The notes below the pieces were generated by a model. It was not told the origin of the DNA and searched no databases. It saw only the letters and a program-made list of their open reading frames with translations. A stretch of DNA of 64,000 nt from Mucilaginibacter rivuli (lineage in GTDB: Bacteria > Bacteroidota > Bacteroidia > Sphingobacteriales > Sphingobacteriaceae), in assembly GCF_019391655.1 (NCBI RefSeq), contig NZ_JAHXPQ010000002.1:124001-188000 (forward strand), given 5' to 3'. Made by a program: the position numbers and the translations under genes. Below, one piece after another: positions 1 to 10,121 of this stretch (positions are counted from its first letter, which is position 1; each line of letters starts with the position of its first letter).

Positions 1-1008
1 CGTTGGGATCTTGTCGGTCAGTCTGAAGTTAACGCCGGTCATAACATATACGATACCATTGCTTGCGTTATAACTCTGAACGATAGTCGTCCCTCTGAGT
101 AGAGGAACCTTGACACGTTTAACTGACAATAAGGTATCCGGTAATTGCGGCTGCTGGTAGACCCCGGGTATGACGAGGTCCTTGGTCACGTTAAGTGCTG
201 CCAGAGTTTTTGTGCTGTCCGCTGTACTCGTAGTAAAATACTTCGTTACTTTGTTGTTTTCCGCGTCGAAAGCGGCATCGGTCAAAATGATATAGGTAAA
301 TTGCTGGTCCTCGTCGCGAAGATCTGCGGTTTGGTCAAGGTAGTAATTCTTATTAACGAGGCCTGTTCCGGGTTTCAGGATCGGCCGGCCATTACCATCC
401 ACGCCTGTTACTGTCGCCAATGTCGTGTCCTGATAAACGTAGTTTTGAGATTTAATATAGGCGATTTGTTTCTGACCCAGCGCCGTTTGCGAATTGATAA
501 ATTCCCAGATACTCATTTTTGGGATCACGGCAGCATCAATGATATGCAGTATACCATTGTTGGCGTATAGGTTAGCCTTAAGGATGTTCGACCCTTCAAA
601 TGTTCCCGAAGTTAGTACCCCGTTTTTACCATTGAGGGTTTTCAAACGAAGCGGGCTGGCCGCCATGTTGGTGGTTATCGCCAGGTTCACAATATGGTTT
701 CCGATGAATTGCTTTAGTTTAGCTGAATCGGTCAATATCGTAGATGCCACGCCCTGCATCGCCGTATTATTGGGTGCAAATACAGTGTAAGTCTTTGATG
801 CAGCCAATATCTTATCATATCCGGTTTTAATCACATATTGATAAAATATACTCAGGTCACTGTTTTGAGCGATCTGCACAGAAAGATTATTTTGCAAAGC
901 AGTATCAGAAATGAGATCGCGCTGGTCCCATTGATCTTTACAGCCTGTGATGAAGATGACCAAGAGGACAAACAATGTTGTGCAGCTATGGCGTATATTT
1001 TTATTCAT
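1..1008 (-). CDS. FAS1 (fasciclin) domain lipoprotein, C-terminus cut by window edge
   Basis: The reading frame starts at the ATG complementary to 1006-1008 and stays open to position 1, giving 336 residues of an incomplete protein. The N-terminus is a lipoprotein signal with lipobox FITGC (Cys23), so the protein is probably anchored in the outer membrane. A FAS1 domain follows, with the typical motif YTVFAPNNTA at residues 74-83 and a closing GILHIIDAAV segment. A second, more divergent FAS1-like domain seems to begin near residue 180. FAS1 domains mediate adhesion or ligand binding and have no known catalysis. It is the last visible gene of the minus-strand operon carrying SusC and SusD, separated from the preceding FAS1 gene by 55 bp that hold a strong hairpin. 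A surface glycan-binding role beside SusD is an inference from position. Confidence 0.85.
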   Translation of the reverse strand, partial: MNKNIRHSCTTLFVLLVIFITGCKDQWDQRDLISDTALQNNLSVQIAQNSDLSIFYQYVIKTGYDKILAASKTYTVFAPNNTAMQGVASTILTDSAKLKQFIGNHIVNLAITTNMAASPLRLKTLNGKNGVLTSGTFEGSNILKANLYANNGILHIIDAAVIPKMSIWEFINSQTALGQKQIAYIKSQNYVYQDTTLATVTGVDGNGRPILKPGTGLVNKNYYLDQTADLRDEDQQFTYIILTDAAFDAENNKVTKYFTTSTADSTKTLAALNVTKDLVIPGVYQQPQLPDTLLSVKRVKVPLLRGTTIVQSYNASNGIVYVMTGVNFRLTDKIPT

Positions 1009-1030
1009 AGTTTTTGTGGTGAAGTTTATT

Positions 1031-1051
1031 AAGCCGGGCAAAGCCCGGCTT
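1031..1051 (-). terminator. GC-rich hairpin between two FAS1 genes
   Basis: A perfect 9-bp stem (AAGCCGGGC / GCCCGGCTT) closes a 3-nt loop in the 55-bp gap. On the minus strand, the direction of transcription, it is followed by AATAAAC rather than a clean U tract. It may therefore be a partial terminator or an mRNA-stability element that lowers expression of the distal FAS1 gene. On the plus strand it is followed by TTTATT. Confidence 0.45.
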
Positions 1052-1063
1052 TTATTGCTTTGA

Positions 1064-2791
1064 TTAAGGAAAGGTAGAAGGAGTGTTGACTATATTGCCA
1101 TTTACGGACATGCACTTATCTGTTTGCGACATACTTGTTGGTATAAACTGGATCATGTCGAGGAATACATTGTTAGTACTACCTCCAGATGTCTTGATAC
1201 AAGTGAACCGAATCCGATGCACGTCTGTTGAAGTTATGGTTACTACGCCGGCTAATTGGGCAATATTGGTCGTGCTACCTGCCGGTTGCTCCGCGATGTA
1301 GCGTTTGTACCCTTGGGATTCTAAAACGGTACGGCTCGAAGTTGAACTCGGGAGGGTCGTGCCAAAATCAACGATCCGCCCAAGGGTTTGGCCATCTACG
1401 CTTACCTGGGTGAACCTTCCCTGGCCACCGGAACCACCATTACGATAGCAAATCCATACTTTGTAAGTACCTTTCACGATTAATGGGGTCACCGTTTCAA
1501 ACCATGAGGGAATTGTAGTAAAGCCCAATCGCAGGCCGATCAGCACATAATCATTATTTACAAAATATTGCTTGCTTCCGACGGCTCCATCAACCGTGTA
1601 GACCGGACCACTATAGTTGTTTGCTGCTTCCCAACTGAAAGCGCTGACCAGACCTGTCGTTATAGGGAGCGTAGCGCCGACTTTCTTATAAACCGATGTG
1701 GCTTTACGGAGCTCAGGCTGATCGGTAACATCGAAATACACGGGTGCCTGTTGGCGAACCTTGTATTTGAAATTAGTTTTTACACTCTGGATCACGCCGT
1801 TGTTCGCCGGAACATCGCCGAGAACGCGGTCGAGCGGTACTCCAACCTCCAAGATCCCGTTGAAAACAACCTGATTAAGAATAACATCGCTGTTGATCAA
1901 CGCTACAGGCAAATTCTCCTGCGGGGCCAACGTCGTTTGTGAGGGACTGCTGACAATATCACCAAGATACTGAAGACTGGGTATTATTCGATAGGCTACG
2001 TACAAGAAAAGGCTGTCGTTTGGATTCTTGGGGTTTCCTGTCGTTGAATATTTAGCTTTCAGATCAGCGAAACTTGTAATACCTGCCGCATTGAACACGG
2101 AATCTGTTTGAGCGATAACGGTCAGAAACGGCCGGTTAGAACTATTGGCCGGCACCACATTCAAGGTATCGTAGTAACCTGTGGCTGTTAGGGCCTGACT
2201 GAATATGCTGTATTTAGGATTGGCTGCGAGGATCTGTGCGATTGTTTGGGTTGGGGGTAATAATACATGGTCAAGGGTATGTATCAAGCCATTACCTGTC
2301 CTGATATTGGGTTGGATAACCTTTGCCTGTTTATTGATCACATAGGATGTTATACCGCCATCAATCGCGGCACCAGTTGTGATATATAATCCGAACATGG
2401 TCGCGGTCGGCAATTTGCCATCCGTAAAATTGAGTGTTGAAAGTGTATCCTGTACGATATGGAAACTTACGAAATCTTTCAGCGCATTATCGTCTATTTC
2501 GTCAACCGAAGATTTATTGATGGTTTGCAGATATGCGGTCATCGCCGTGTTATTCGGCGCAAAAACAGTATACCGGCCGTATGCTCCTAAAAATCCGGCG
2601 TAGCCCGTTTTGATCAGGGCCCGGTCGAAGATCGAATAGTCGGGGTTGGTGTCGAAATACTGAATAATATTCAGCGTTGGGTTCGTCGTGATCGGATACT
2701 GCTCTGGTTTGCAGCCACTAAAATAAAATAGAATCATCAGGCTTGCCGCTGCGAGTCTGCCTATTCTTTTGTTGATTATCGAATATTTCAT
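1064..2791 (-). CDS. FAS1-domain lipoprotein with C-terminal jelly-roll-like domain
   Basis: 575 residues. The signal peptide ends in lipobox YFSGC (Cys27). A first FAS1 domain covers about residues 36-180, with YTVFAPNNTA near 74-83 and the IHTLDHVLLPP closing segment. A second FAS1 domain covers about 184-345, starting IAQILAANPKYSIF. The last about 200 residues are different: rich in beta-strand and aromatic residues (for example YKVWICYRNGG and NNVFLDMIQF), resembling a carbohydrate-binding beta-sandwich. The gene lies 11 bp downstream of susD in the same operon, so it probably makes a surface lipoprotein working with the SusCD transporter. A glycan-binding or adhesion role is likely, but the ligand cannot be read from the sequence. 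Confidence 0.85.
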   Translation of the reverse strand: MKYSIINKRIGRLAAASLMILFYFSGCKPEQYPITTNPTLNIIQYFDTNPDYSIFDRALIKTGYAGFLGAYGRYTVFAPNNTAMTAYLQTINKSSVDEIDDNALKDFVSFHIVQDTLSTLNFTDGKLPTATMFGLYITTGAAIDGGITSYVINKQAKVIQPNIRTGNGLIHTLDHVLLPPTQTIAQILAANPKYSIFSQALTATGYYDTLNVVPANSSNRPFLTVIAQTDSVFNAAGITSFADLKAKYSTTGNPKNPNDSLFLYVAYRIIPSLQYLGDIVSSPSQTTLAPQENLPVALINSDVILNQVVFNGILEVGVPLDRVLGDVPANNGVIQSVKTNFKYKVRQQAPVYFDVTDQPELRKATSVYKKVGATLPITTGLVSAFSWEAANNYSGPVYTVDGAVGSKQYFVNNDYVLIGLRLGFTTIPSWFETVTPLIVKGTYKVWICYRNGGSGGQGRFTQVSVDGQTLGRIVDFGTTLPSSTSSRTVLESQGYKRYIAEQPAGSTTNIAQLAGVVTITSTDVHRIRFTCIKTSGGSTNNVFLDMIQFIPTSMSQTDKCMSVNGNIVNTPSTFP

Positions 2792-2802
2792 GATCTCTGT
2801 AT

Positions 2803-4323
2803 TTAGTTTTTATAGAATGGGTTTTGAACCAGGTTCGGATCGTTCAGGATTTCGTTGTATGGTATCGGCAGATAATGACTGTTCAAATCTTTCAATTTTG
2901 CCGTTGCCGACTGTTGTAAATTCCCTGGCATATTCGAGATAGAAGCTGTGATCAATTCATTAAGGTTTCTGTAATTGTTGCGTTTTGCATAGCGCAAAAG
3001 GTCGTACCACCGTTTTCCTTCAAATGCAAATTCTCTGGAGCGTTCATCTAATACATAAAGTGCAACAGCATCAGCATCTGTGGGGGAGGGAAACTCTAAA
3101 GTTGCCGGGAGTGCTTTGGCCCGAGTCCTGATTGTGTTGATGATGTCCAAAGATTCTGTACCGCGGTTTAGGTAGGCCATCGCTTCGGCTTTCATCAGAA
3201 GGACATCGGCATATCTATATACGATCCAGTGTGCGTAAAACTGATCGATCGAACGCGCTGTGGCATCACCGGTGACACCTGAATATTTCCATATCTGACT
3301 ATTGTTCGTATTAACGGAAACAAACCTGCCCCGGCGATCATAATTATTATCGTCGAGGAAATCGATATTGAAAACAGAACTCATCACATTTGGGGAGGCA
3401 AGAAATCTTGGTTTTTGCAGAAAAGCAGTGTAAAAAGAGTTCAGGATCTGGCTGTCGAACTGAAACTCAAAAATGCTCTCACTTGAATTACCCGAATAAT
3501 ATAAATTACCAAAGAACCCCGAATCTCCGGGAACCAAAGCAAATTGCCCCGAATTGATGACCTTGTCACAGGCGTCGATACAATCCTGGTAATTATCCAT
3601 CCATAAGTATACATCCGCTAATACCGCATCAACCGTGTATTTGGTGATTCTTCCTTTATCGGAGGCCCGGTTACCGTAAGAAATTGTCGCAGTTGGTTCT
3701 GCCGTGTTGAGGTCCTTTATGATCTGGGTAAGGATATCGGCCTGGCTGGTTTTCGATAGCTGTTGTACATCAGTGTCGCTTCCTGTCGATTTTAATTTCA
3801 GTGGTACATCACGAAATGTCCTGACCAGATAAAAGTAAAGCAGGCTACGAAGGGTCAAGGCCTCAGCAAGGTAGCTGTTGAGCTGCGCCTGAGTAAAAGT
3901 ATTATCTTTTGCGATCACCCCCGGAGCATAATCGATTAAGATATTGCACAGGTTGATTGTCCGGTATACTGCAGACCATTTAGCCAGCGTGTTGGTGGAT
4001 AGGATATTATCCTGTAACATATTCAATTCATCAGTTGCCACATTTGCTCCGCTGATCACGTTGTCGCCACGCAATTCCCCCCATAAGAACATGTATTCGG
4101 CCAGTTGCCTGTCCTTTCCTGCCGGATCGGCCAGCAATGAGGCATACAAGCCGAGAACAGCGGATTGAACCTGCTCTTTATTTTGCCAGAATTCCTGGCG
4201 GATCACACCATCCTGGGGATAGAGTGTAAGGTATTTTTTACAGGATGTTGCAACGAACATCAATATCGTTAACAAGGCCAGCTTGATCGTATTTCCTTTT
4301 GACATAATTTTTCGCGTTTTCAT
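2803..4323 (-). CDS. SusD/RagB-family outer-membrane nutrient-binding lipoprotein
   Basis: 506 residues, usual for SusD. Lipobox ATSC with Cys28; if Met7 is the true start the signal is simply shorter. The N-terminal half carries the alpha-helical TPR-like fold, including the QVQSAVLGLYASL and LTLRSLLYFYLVRTFRDVPL segments. The C-terminus has the family hallmark RSREFAFEGKRWYDLLRY. SusD proteins cap the SusC TonB-dependent channel and capture oligosaccharides at the cell surface. The gene starts only 2 bp after the susC stop, so the pair is translationally linked. The substrate cannot be predicted, because no glycosidase lies within this minus-strand operon in the window. Confidence 0.95.
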   Translation of the reverse strand: MKTRKIMSKGNTIKLALLTILMFVATSCKKYLTLYPQDGVIRQEFWQNKEQVQSAVLGLYASLLADPAGKDRQLAEYMFLWGELRGDNVISGANVATDELNMLQDNILSTNTLAKWSAVYRTINLCNILIDYAPGVIAKDNTFTQAQLNSYLAEALTLRSLLYFYLVRTFRDVPLKLKSTGSDTDVQQLSKTSQADILTQIIKDLNTAEPTATISYGNRASDKGRITKYTVDAVLADVYLWMDNYQDCIDACDKVINSGQFALVPGDSGFFGNLYYSGNSSESIFEFQFDSQILNSFYTAFLQKPRFLASPNVMSSVFNIDFLDDNNYDRRGRFVSVNTNNSQIWKYSGVTGDATARSIDQFYAHWIVYRYADVLLMKAEAMAYLNRGTESLDIINTIRTRAKALPATLEFPSPTDADAVALYVLDERSREFAFEGKRWYDLLRYAKRNNYRNLNELITASISNMPGNLQQSATAKLKDLNSHYLPIPYNEILNDPNLVQNPFYKN

Positions 4324-4325
4324 AA

Positions 4326-7300
4326 TTAAAAACTGGCTGTTAGCCCCAAAGTATAGGTGATGGAAGCAGGTGTGTTCGAGTTATCGATCGGTTGCTTATA
4401 GATATCACTTGATTTCGCCGATACTTCGGGATCCTGGCCTAAATAATGTGTGAACGTGTAAAGATTCTGCCCGCTGAAGTAAATACTTGCGCTTTTCAGG
4501 CTTAACTTTTTCGCGAACAGCGTCTCCAAATTGTACCTGATGGTTGCCGCACTGAACCTCAGGTAAGAACCGTCCTGAACATACCGGGAAGAACCAAGCC
4601 AGTTGTAACCTGTATTGAATGCAGCGCGTGGGATATCCGTTACATCACCGGGTTTTTGCCAGCGACGTAATACTGCTGTACTTTGGTTATTATATTTGTA
4701 TTCGTTCGTTGTGGTGACCATGGTGTTGTTGATCAGGTCGAACTTATAACGATAACTAAAAAACGCAGAAAATTTCCAGTTGCGTTTGTAGGTCACCGTT
4801 GGTCCAAAACCTCCTGTAAAGCGCGGATTCCCATTGCCCAGGTACACGATATCACGCGAATCGATTACACCGTCGTTATTGACATCCCTGTATTTTGCAT
4901 CGCCGGGTTGAAAGGTGTAGTCTACAGCGGGATAGTTGTAACGCATATAAACCGGTTTTTTATCCGGGCCTAAGATCTGTTTACCATCACGGTCGGTTGC
5001 GATCGTCGCATTTTGGTCTTTATAAACCCCGTCGAATATATAACCGTAGAACGAACCTAATGGATTGTTAACCTGCAAAAGTGAAAGGAAGGTGCCATTA
5101 GTGGTGCCTCCTCCATTCGAGGTATTGACTAATGGCGAGATCTCACGGATCACGTTCTCATTGTGGGCGATATTGAAGGTAAAGTCAACGATCAAGTCCT
5201 TTTTCTTTACGGGTGTAACATTGAAGCTGACTTCGAAACCCTGGTTATCCATTGTTCCCACATTCAGGTTCAGTGAAGTATACCCGTTGAAATTTGCAAT
5301 GGTCGGTGTGAAGAATAGATCCGATGTCCGGTTGCGATAAATTTCCCCGTCGAAGTTCACCCTTGAATTGAACAAGGACAGGTTGAAACCCAGGTTTTGT
5401 CCTTTTACTTTTTCGTACCGTAAGTTAGTCAGCTCAATATTAGATGAATAAACCGCGCTTTGTCCCAGGTAGGTCCAGTTAAAGTTGGAAAACTGGTTAT
5501 AAAAGGTATAGGGAGTACTTGGTGCATTGCCAATGATACCGTAACTGGCGCGCAGACTAAGATCGTTCAGGAACTTGAACCGTTTCATGAAGGGTTCGCC
5601 CGATAGGCGGTATCTTCCCGAAACCGAAGGGAAAAGGCCATAGCGGTGATCCGGCCCAAAATTCGAATTTGCATCCCCGCGTAAACCTACATTGATGATG
5701 TAACGATCAAAGAAAGAAAACTGTCCGCTTACCAATGCAGCAAGCTTGCGGACCTCTGTCGCTGTAGCTGCAACGCCCAGGTCACTGTTCTGGCTGCGTG
5801 AGGGATCGGAGGGGTCCTGCAAGTAAGATGAAGCTGTGTTGGCTGTCAACAGAGACTGACTCAAGCCTTTGTTATCATCAGTTTGGATCGATAACAAGCC
5901 TGAAAATGTTACTTTATCAGCGATCTGCGGGGTATAAACCAAATTGGTCTTTGATTGGACATCGTAACCATCCACATCATAATTGTAAGCGCGATTCACA
6001 GCAGTTTCGGTGGTCGGCCTGCCTGTAGCGCTTTGTGGTAAGAAACTGTTTCTTACCGCTGTGTTTACATCAAATTGTACATCAGAGGTCAAAATCAGTT
6101 TTCCAGGCGTGATCTGGTATTGCAGATTAAAGTGAGGCGTTATTCGGTCTGATTTGAGATTGTTAATCCCATACATCGCCATAGCAACAGGGTTAAAGGT
6201 TTCCGGGTACTGTCCCTGAATATTGGATGAGGGGGTAAAGAAATTTGGTGTCATATGGCCGTACTCGTCATATTCGTAGATCGACATGTTCGGCATCTTG
6301 TTGAAGGCGATATTGCGGATATTGCTGTCATCGGAGTTTTTGCCTACAGCCTGGTTTACATAATTGCCATCGGTGATTGAATGAGTATAAGCGATATCCG
6401 TGCGGAAACGCAGCCTGTCGGAAACCATATAATCGAGGTTGAGTCTCGCATTTAATCTTTGCAGCGAAGTTCCGAGGGTCGTGCCGGTTTGCGTCACATA
6501 CCCCAAAGACGCAAAATACCTGGCTTTCTCGCCACCGCCTGTGATCGAAAGATTGTTATCATGAGTGTAACCGTTCCTTGAAATAGCTTTAACCCAATCC
6601 GTATTCTGGCCATAATTATAATAATAGTAGGGGTCGGAGGGATCGCGTGCAAACTCTTTTGCTGTTAATGTATTCAGCGGTGTACCCTGCGGCGTGCCAT
6701 TAAGATATTCCTGAGGAATCAACTCAGAATATTGACCTCCATTCAGCAAGGGAAAAAGCGAGGGTTGAAGGCTTAATGCGCCTTTATAAGTATAAGTGAA
6801 TACCGGCGAACTAACGGCACCGCGTTTGGTCGTGATCACCAGGACACCGTTGGCTGCCCTCGCCCCCCATACCGCAGTCGCCGCAGCATCTTTTAGAACA
6901 GTGATCTCTTTAATATCAGAAGGTGCAATGCTAAGGAGAGATGCATAACCCTGCTCATCCGCGGTCTGGAAATTAAAATCCGCTGGCACGGCAGTTTCGT
7001 ATGGTAACCCATCCACTACGATCAACGGATCGGTCACGCCATTTATACTGGAAGTACCCCGAATCCTGATCGACATGCCTGCGCCAGGATCACCGGATGA
7101 CGCCACGATATCCACTCCGGGCAACCTCCCTTCAAGTGTAGCAGCGATTGATGTTGCCGAAAGTTCTTCCAGGTCTTTCGCTTGAATTGTCGTTGACGCG
7201 GTAGTTCTGTCACGTTCGTCAATCGGCAAACCAGAGCCATTATTTACCGTAGGGCGGGCTGTGACGTTAATCTCTGCTAAATTGGATTTTGATTCCAGGC

Positions 7301-7619
7301 TGACGTTAAATACCCTTTGCTTATCTATAGGTAAAACGACCGTTTTGTATCCAATATAGGAGAATTGTATTTTATTCGCTGTATTGGAAACCTTGATCGC
7401 GAAATTTCCATCGATATCAGTAGCTACCCCGGTGATTGTGCGTTTATCACTGTTAATTTCGATCACGGAAGCGCCGATGATGACGGCCTTATCAGCAGCA
7501 TCCGTTACCCTGCCCTTGACCAGAATCTTTTCGGCAGGTGCCTGCGCTATTGCTTGTCCTCTGATAAAGATGATTAACAGGGCGGAAAAGCAAAGTATAT
7601 AGTTAAATATTTTTTTCAT
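4326..7619 (-). CDS. SusC/RagA-family TonB-dependent outer-membrane transporter
   Basis: 1097 residues, typical of SusC. Signal peptide about residues 1-26, then a carboxypeptidase-regulatory-like beta-sandwich (about 33-115, VKGRVTDAADKAVI through FSYIGYKTV). The plug domain carries the signatures IRGTSSINGVTDPLIVVDG and LKDAAATAVWGARAANG, and a 22-strand barrel ends in the aromatic motif LGLTASF. The protein imports oligosaccharides across the outer membrane using TonB energy, with the adjacent SusD as lid. It is preceded by a FAS1 lipoprotein gene 19 bp upstream and followed by susD. The segment before the plug (LAEINVTARPTVN) is shorter and less like the usual EVVVTGYG motif, which is still present in the second SusC of this window. 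Confidence 0.95.
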   Translation of the reverse strand: MKKIFNYILCFSALLIIFIRGQAIAQAPAEKILVKGRVTDAADKAVIIGASVIEINSDKRTITGVATDIDGNFAIKVSNTANKIQFSYIGYKTVVLPIDKQRVFNVSLESKSNLAEINVTARPTVNNGSGLPIDERDRTTASTTIQAKDLEELSATSIAATLEGRLPGVDIVASSGDPGAGMSIRIRGTSSINGVTDPLIVVDGLPYETAVPADFNFQTADEQGYASLLSIAPSDIKEITVLKDAAATAVWGARAANGVLVITTKRGAVSSPVFTYTYKGALSLQPSLFPLLNGGQYSELIPQEYLNGTPQGTPLNTLTAKEFARDPSDPYYYYNYGQNTDWVKAISRNGYTHDNNLSITGGGEKARYFASLGYVTQTGTTLGTSLQRLNARLNLDYMVSDRLRFRTDIAYTHSITDGNYVNQAVGKNSDDSNIRNIAFNKMPNMSIYEYDEYGHMTPNFFTPSSNIQGQYPETFNPVAMAMYGINNLKSDRITPHFNLQYQITPGKLILTSDVQFDVNTAVRNSFLPQSATGRPTTETAVNRAYNYDVDGYDVQSKTNLVYTPQIADKVTFSGLLSIQTDDNKGLSQSLLTANTASSYLQDPSDPSRSQNSDLGVAATATEVRKLAALVSGQFSFFDRYIINVGLRGDANSNFGPDHRYGLFPSVSGRYRLSGEPFMKRFKFLNDLSLRASYGIIGNAPSTPYTFYNQFSNFNWTYLGQSAVYSSNIELTNLRYEKVKGQNLGFNLSLFNSRVNFDGEIYRNRTSDLFFTPTIANFNGYTSLNLNVGTMDNQGFEVSFNVTPVKKKDLIVDFTFNIAHNENVIREISPLVNTSNGGGTTNGTFLSLLQVNNPLGSFYGYIFDGVYKDQNATIATDRDGKQILGPDKKPVYMRYNYPAVDYTFQPGDAKYRDVNNDGVIDSRDIVYLGNGNPRFTGGFGPTVTYKRNWKFSAFFSYRYKFDLINNTMVTTTNEYKYNNQSTAVLRRWQKPGDVTDIPRAAFNTGYNWLGSSRYVQDGSYLRFSAATIRYNLETLFAKKLSLKSASIYFSGQNLYTFTHYLGQDPEVSAKSSDIYKQPIDNSNTPASITYTLGLTASF

Positions 7620-7638
7620 ATAAAGCGCCGTGGTTTGT

Positions 7639-9918
7639 TTAATTGTAGTTTAGGTAATTGTCGATCTGGTGGATGACGGTATAATTAGAAAGTATATTGC
7701 TGTTAGGCACTACGACATTACAGCGTTTACCCTGGTTATCCAGCACGTACATCGAGTTGATCGTTGTGAAAGTTTGTAGAAATAAGGGGGATCCGGTATT
7801 GGGGTCGCTCAGCAGTGTCGGGTAACTCGGCGGACTGCTTTTTTTACCATCTGGGACGATAGTTGTTCCGTTAATTATATGGTATTGGATGAATTTGTTT
7901 ACCTGATCGACCTCGGTTGACAAGGTCGGTTTATAATTCGGGATGCGCGTGGAACCGCTTGTCGTATACGGAAGCAGGCCGGCATTTACCGCGCTTTGTA
8001 TGGCTGCATTTGACGGAATCAGGATCGTATAAAACGTTCCAGGTAACATTCCGGTGATACTGCCGGTTGTAGAATTATATAATCCGCTATTTAGTAGGTA
8101 TTGATAAAAGCTATAGAAGGGAGACGTGGTTGTGGCAGCATTGGCCGCTATCGTGATGCCCACCTGATTGTTGGTATACAATGGCACACCCCCTGTCGTG
8201 TAATAGGCTTTGCCATTGGATGCAGTCACTGAACTAGTGATCCGGAGTGTTTGCCCGATATCGGCGTTCCCTGCAGCAAAGATCGTGTTGGCATTGTAGC
8301 GAAGATATTCGCCACCGGTCCCATCGCCGCTTCCGGTTTCAAATATGCCCTGCCCGGAAAGGTCATTGAGCTGACCTGTCGGTGTATTGGCAACAAGCAT
8401 ACTTACTAATCTTAACATATTCGTATTAGCAGTTCCTCCGATCACTGTGGCGGACGCACCACCGGGCGCAGTATAGGTAAAAGCACCGCTGGCAGAACTG
8501 TAGTCATAACCTAACGCACGGAATGCGACATCGGGGACCATAAATAGAGTGAACTTGAAACTCGGGTTGCTGACAACATATCGCAGGTTCATGTTCAGCG
8601 CGGTCGTCATTAATGAATAAGCGGGATCAAGATATGCCCGGCCAAAAACTGTAGTAAATACATTAGCTTGCTGAACCTTGTTTGTGCCGTAAAAGATACC
8701 ATTGCTGCCGAAATATTTATCTACAACATCCTTAGCGGCATCGAATCTTGCCGGCTCGCCCTGCATGTTGCTGGTTGAGGCGAATTTGGATGGCCAAACA
8801 GCGGTTTGGAACATGTGCGCATTTAGGAAATCCTGAATAATGTTTGCAGGCAGCTTATCGAAAGAGGGATAATGCTCAAGCAATACCGTATTGATATAGG
8901 CATCCAGCTGAGCATTGGTTGGCGCGAAAAGCGTATAGGTACCTTGCTGCCCGTCATTATCAGCAGTCTTTAAAAAATTCTCATTATTTAACGAAAAGGC
9001 CAGGGGATAGGTCGCGTTAAAATATGATTTCACATAGGCATTGCCGGTAGTTCCACTCGCTACCTGGTATTGGTGCGTTACATTCGCGTCAATGTTATAT
9101 TGGACATAATATTTGTCGAAAAGTTGCTTGAAGTGGCTGTAATTAGAATTGGAGGCCAAATATTGTTCGAGGCTTCGAAGCGGCGTCACCACCGAACTGG
9201 TCTCATAGATCACACCGTTTTCAGCTGCAATATCTTTGGTAAGCACCGTGCCGTCCACTACGTTAAATCCGGTATAAGTCGTGTTGGGATAGAAATAGTT
9301 ATAATCTGCTGCGCTAAGTTGTTTTGTGGCAAAGAACGCCGTTGTGAAGTAAGGTATATATTTATTATTAAAATCGCCGTAAACATATGTCGCTGTGTTG
9401 CGATTGGTGGCTACTGCAGTAAGCACCTGGCCCGCTACCGGATCCGTCCTTCCCTGCGGTGTAAAAAGTACCGTATCAGTATATAACCCACCATGGTAAG
9501 CGGTCCTTCTTTTAAAAGCGGTGTTAGCCTGATAACCCTGGGGTGACATATAATCCGAAATATGGTCGGTAAACGACGCGTTATAGGCCAAACTGTATTC
9601 AACTATACTTTTGGCTGTTGCGGCATCGATCTGGTCTATGCTGCTAATACCGTGCGCTGTAAAATATTTTTTGAAAGCGTCGTCATTCGGCGCGAACATG
9701 GTCCAATAACCCGCAGAGTTCAGCGTTTCGGCGTAACCGGCTTTGTCAATGCAGGCCAGGAGGTTAGTGAAGTTTCCCCTAGACTGTAGTATTTTATAGA
9801 TCGGCGCTTCAAGCGACGGAGGACGACCGTAAAACTGATCGATTGCTTGTTTACGGCAACTGCCGAATAGGATGAATACGACCGATAGACAGAATAGATT
9901 TCTGATCAATTTATACAT
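7639..9918 (-). CDS. Multi-domain FAS1 (fasciclin) lipoprotein
   Basis: 759 residues from the ATG at 9918. This start is preferred over an upstream in-frame TTG at 10056 because it begins directly at a lipoprotein signal (MYKLIRNLF..., lipobox LFGSC, Cys21). The first FAS1 repeat has YWTMFAPNDDAFKKYF at residues 71-86. Further FAS1-like units follow, marked by YTLFAPTNAQLDAYI, FTLFMVPDVAFRALGY and YTILIPSNAAIQSAV, so three to four repeats fill the chain. It is the first gene of the minus-strand operon, 19 bp before susC. Leading the operon, it is probably made in quantity as a surface adhesion or glycan-capture protein. No enzymatic motif is visible. Confidence 0.85.
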   Translation of the reverse strand: MYKLIRNLFCLSVVFILFGSCRKQAIDQFYGRPPSLEAPIYKILQSRGNFTNLLACIDKAGYAETLNSAGYWTMFAPNDDAFKKYFTAHGISSIDQIDAATAKSIVEYSLAYNASFTDHISDYMSPQGYQANTAFKRRTAYHGGLYTDTVLFTPQGRTDPVAGQVLTAVATNRNTATYVYGDFNNKYIPYFTTAFFATKQLSAADYNYFYPNTTYTGFNVVDGTVLTKDIAAENGVIYETSSVVTPLRSLEQYLASNSNYSHFKQLFDKYYVQYNIDANVTHQYQVASGTTGNAYVKSYFNATYPLAFSLNNENFLKTADNDGQQGTYTLFAPTNAQLDAYINTVLLEHYPSFDKLPANIIQDFLNAHMFQTAVWPSKFASTSNMQGEPARFDAAKDVVDKYFGSNGIFYGTNKVQQANVFTTVFGRAYLDPAYSLMTTALNMNLRYVVSNPSFKFTLFMVPDVAFRALGYDYSSASGAFTYTAPGGASATVIGGTANTNMLRLVSMLVANTPTGQLNDLSGQGIFETGSGDGTGGEYLRYNANTIFAAGNADIGQTLRITSSVTASNGKAYYTTGGVPLYTNNQVGITIAANAATTTSPFYSFYQYLLNSGLYNSTTGSITGMLPGTFYTILIPSNAAIQSAVNAGLLPYTTSGSTRIPNYKPTLSTEVDQVNKFIQYHIINGTTIVPDGKKSSPPSYPTLLSDPNTGSPLFLQTFTTINSMYVLDNQGKRCNVVVPNSNILSNYTVIHQIDNYLNYN

Positions 9919-10121
9919 ATGAAAAAAGTTAAAATTTACGTTCAGGCCTGGCGATAATGTTAGGTCTGATGTTCTGCTAATTGTTGCTATCGTCTTTCCT
10001 GGTTTCCGAAGGGCGGATTTGGCTGCCGCACAAAAATTCGGGCACAACCCGGGCAAGTAGAGTTCCTCTCATGTCTTTTAATTTTAGTTTAGAAATTGGT
10101 TTATCGTGTTGGTTGCACTTA

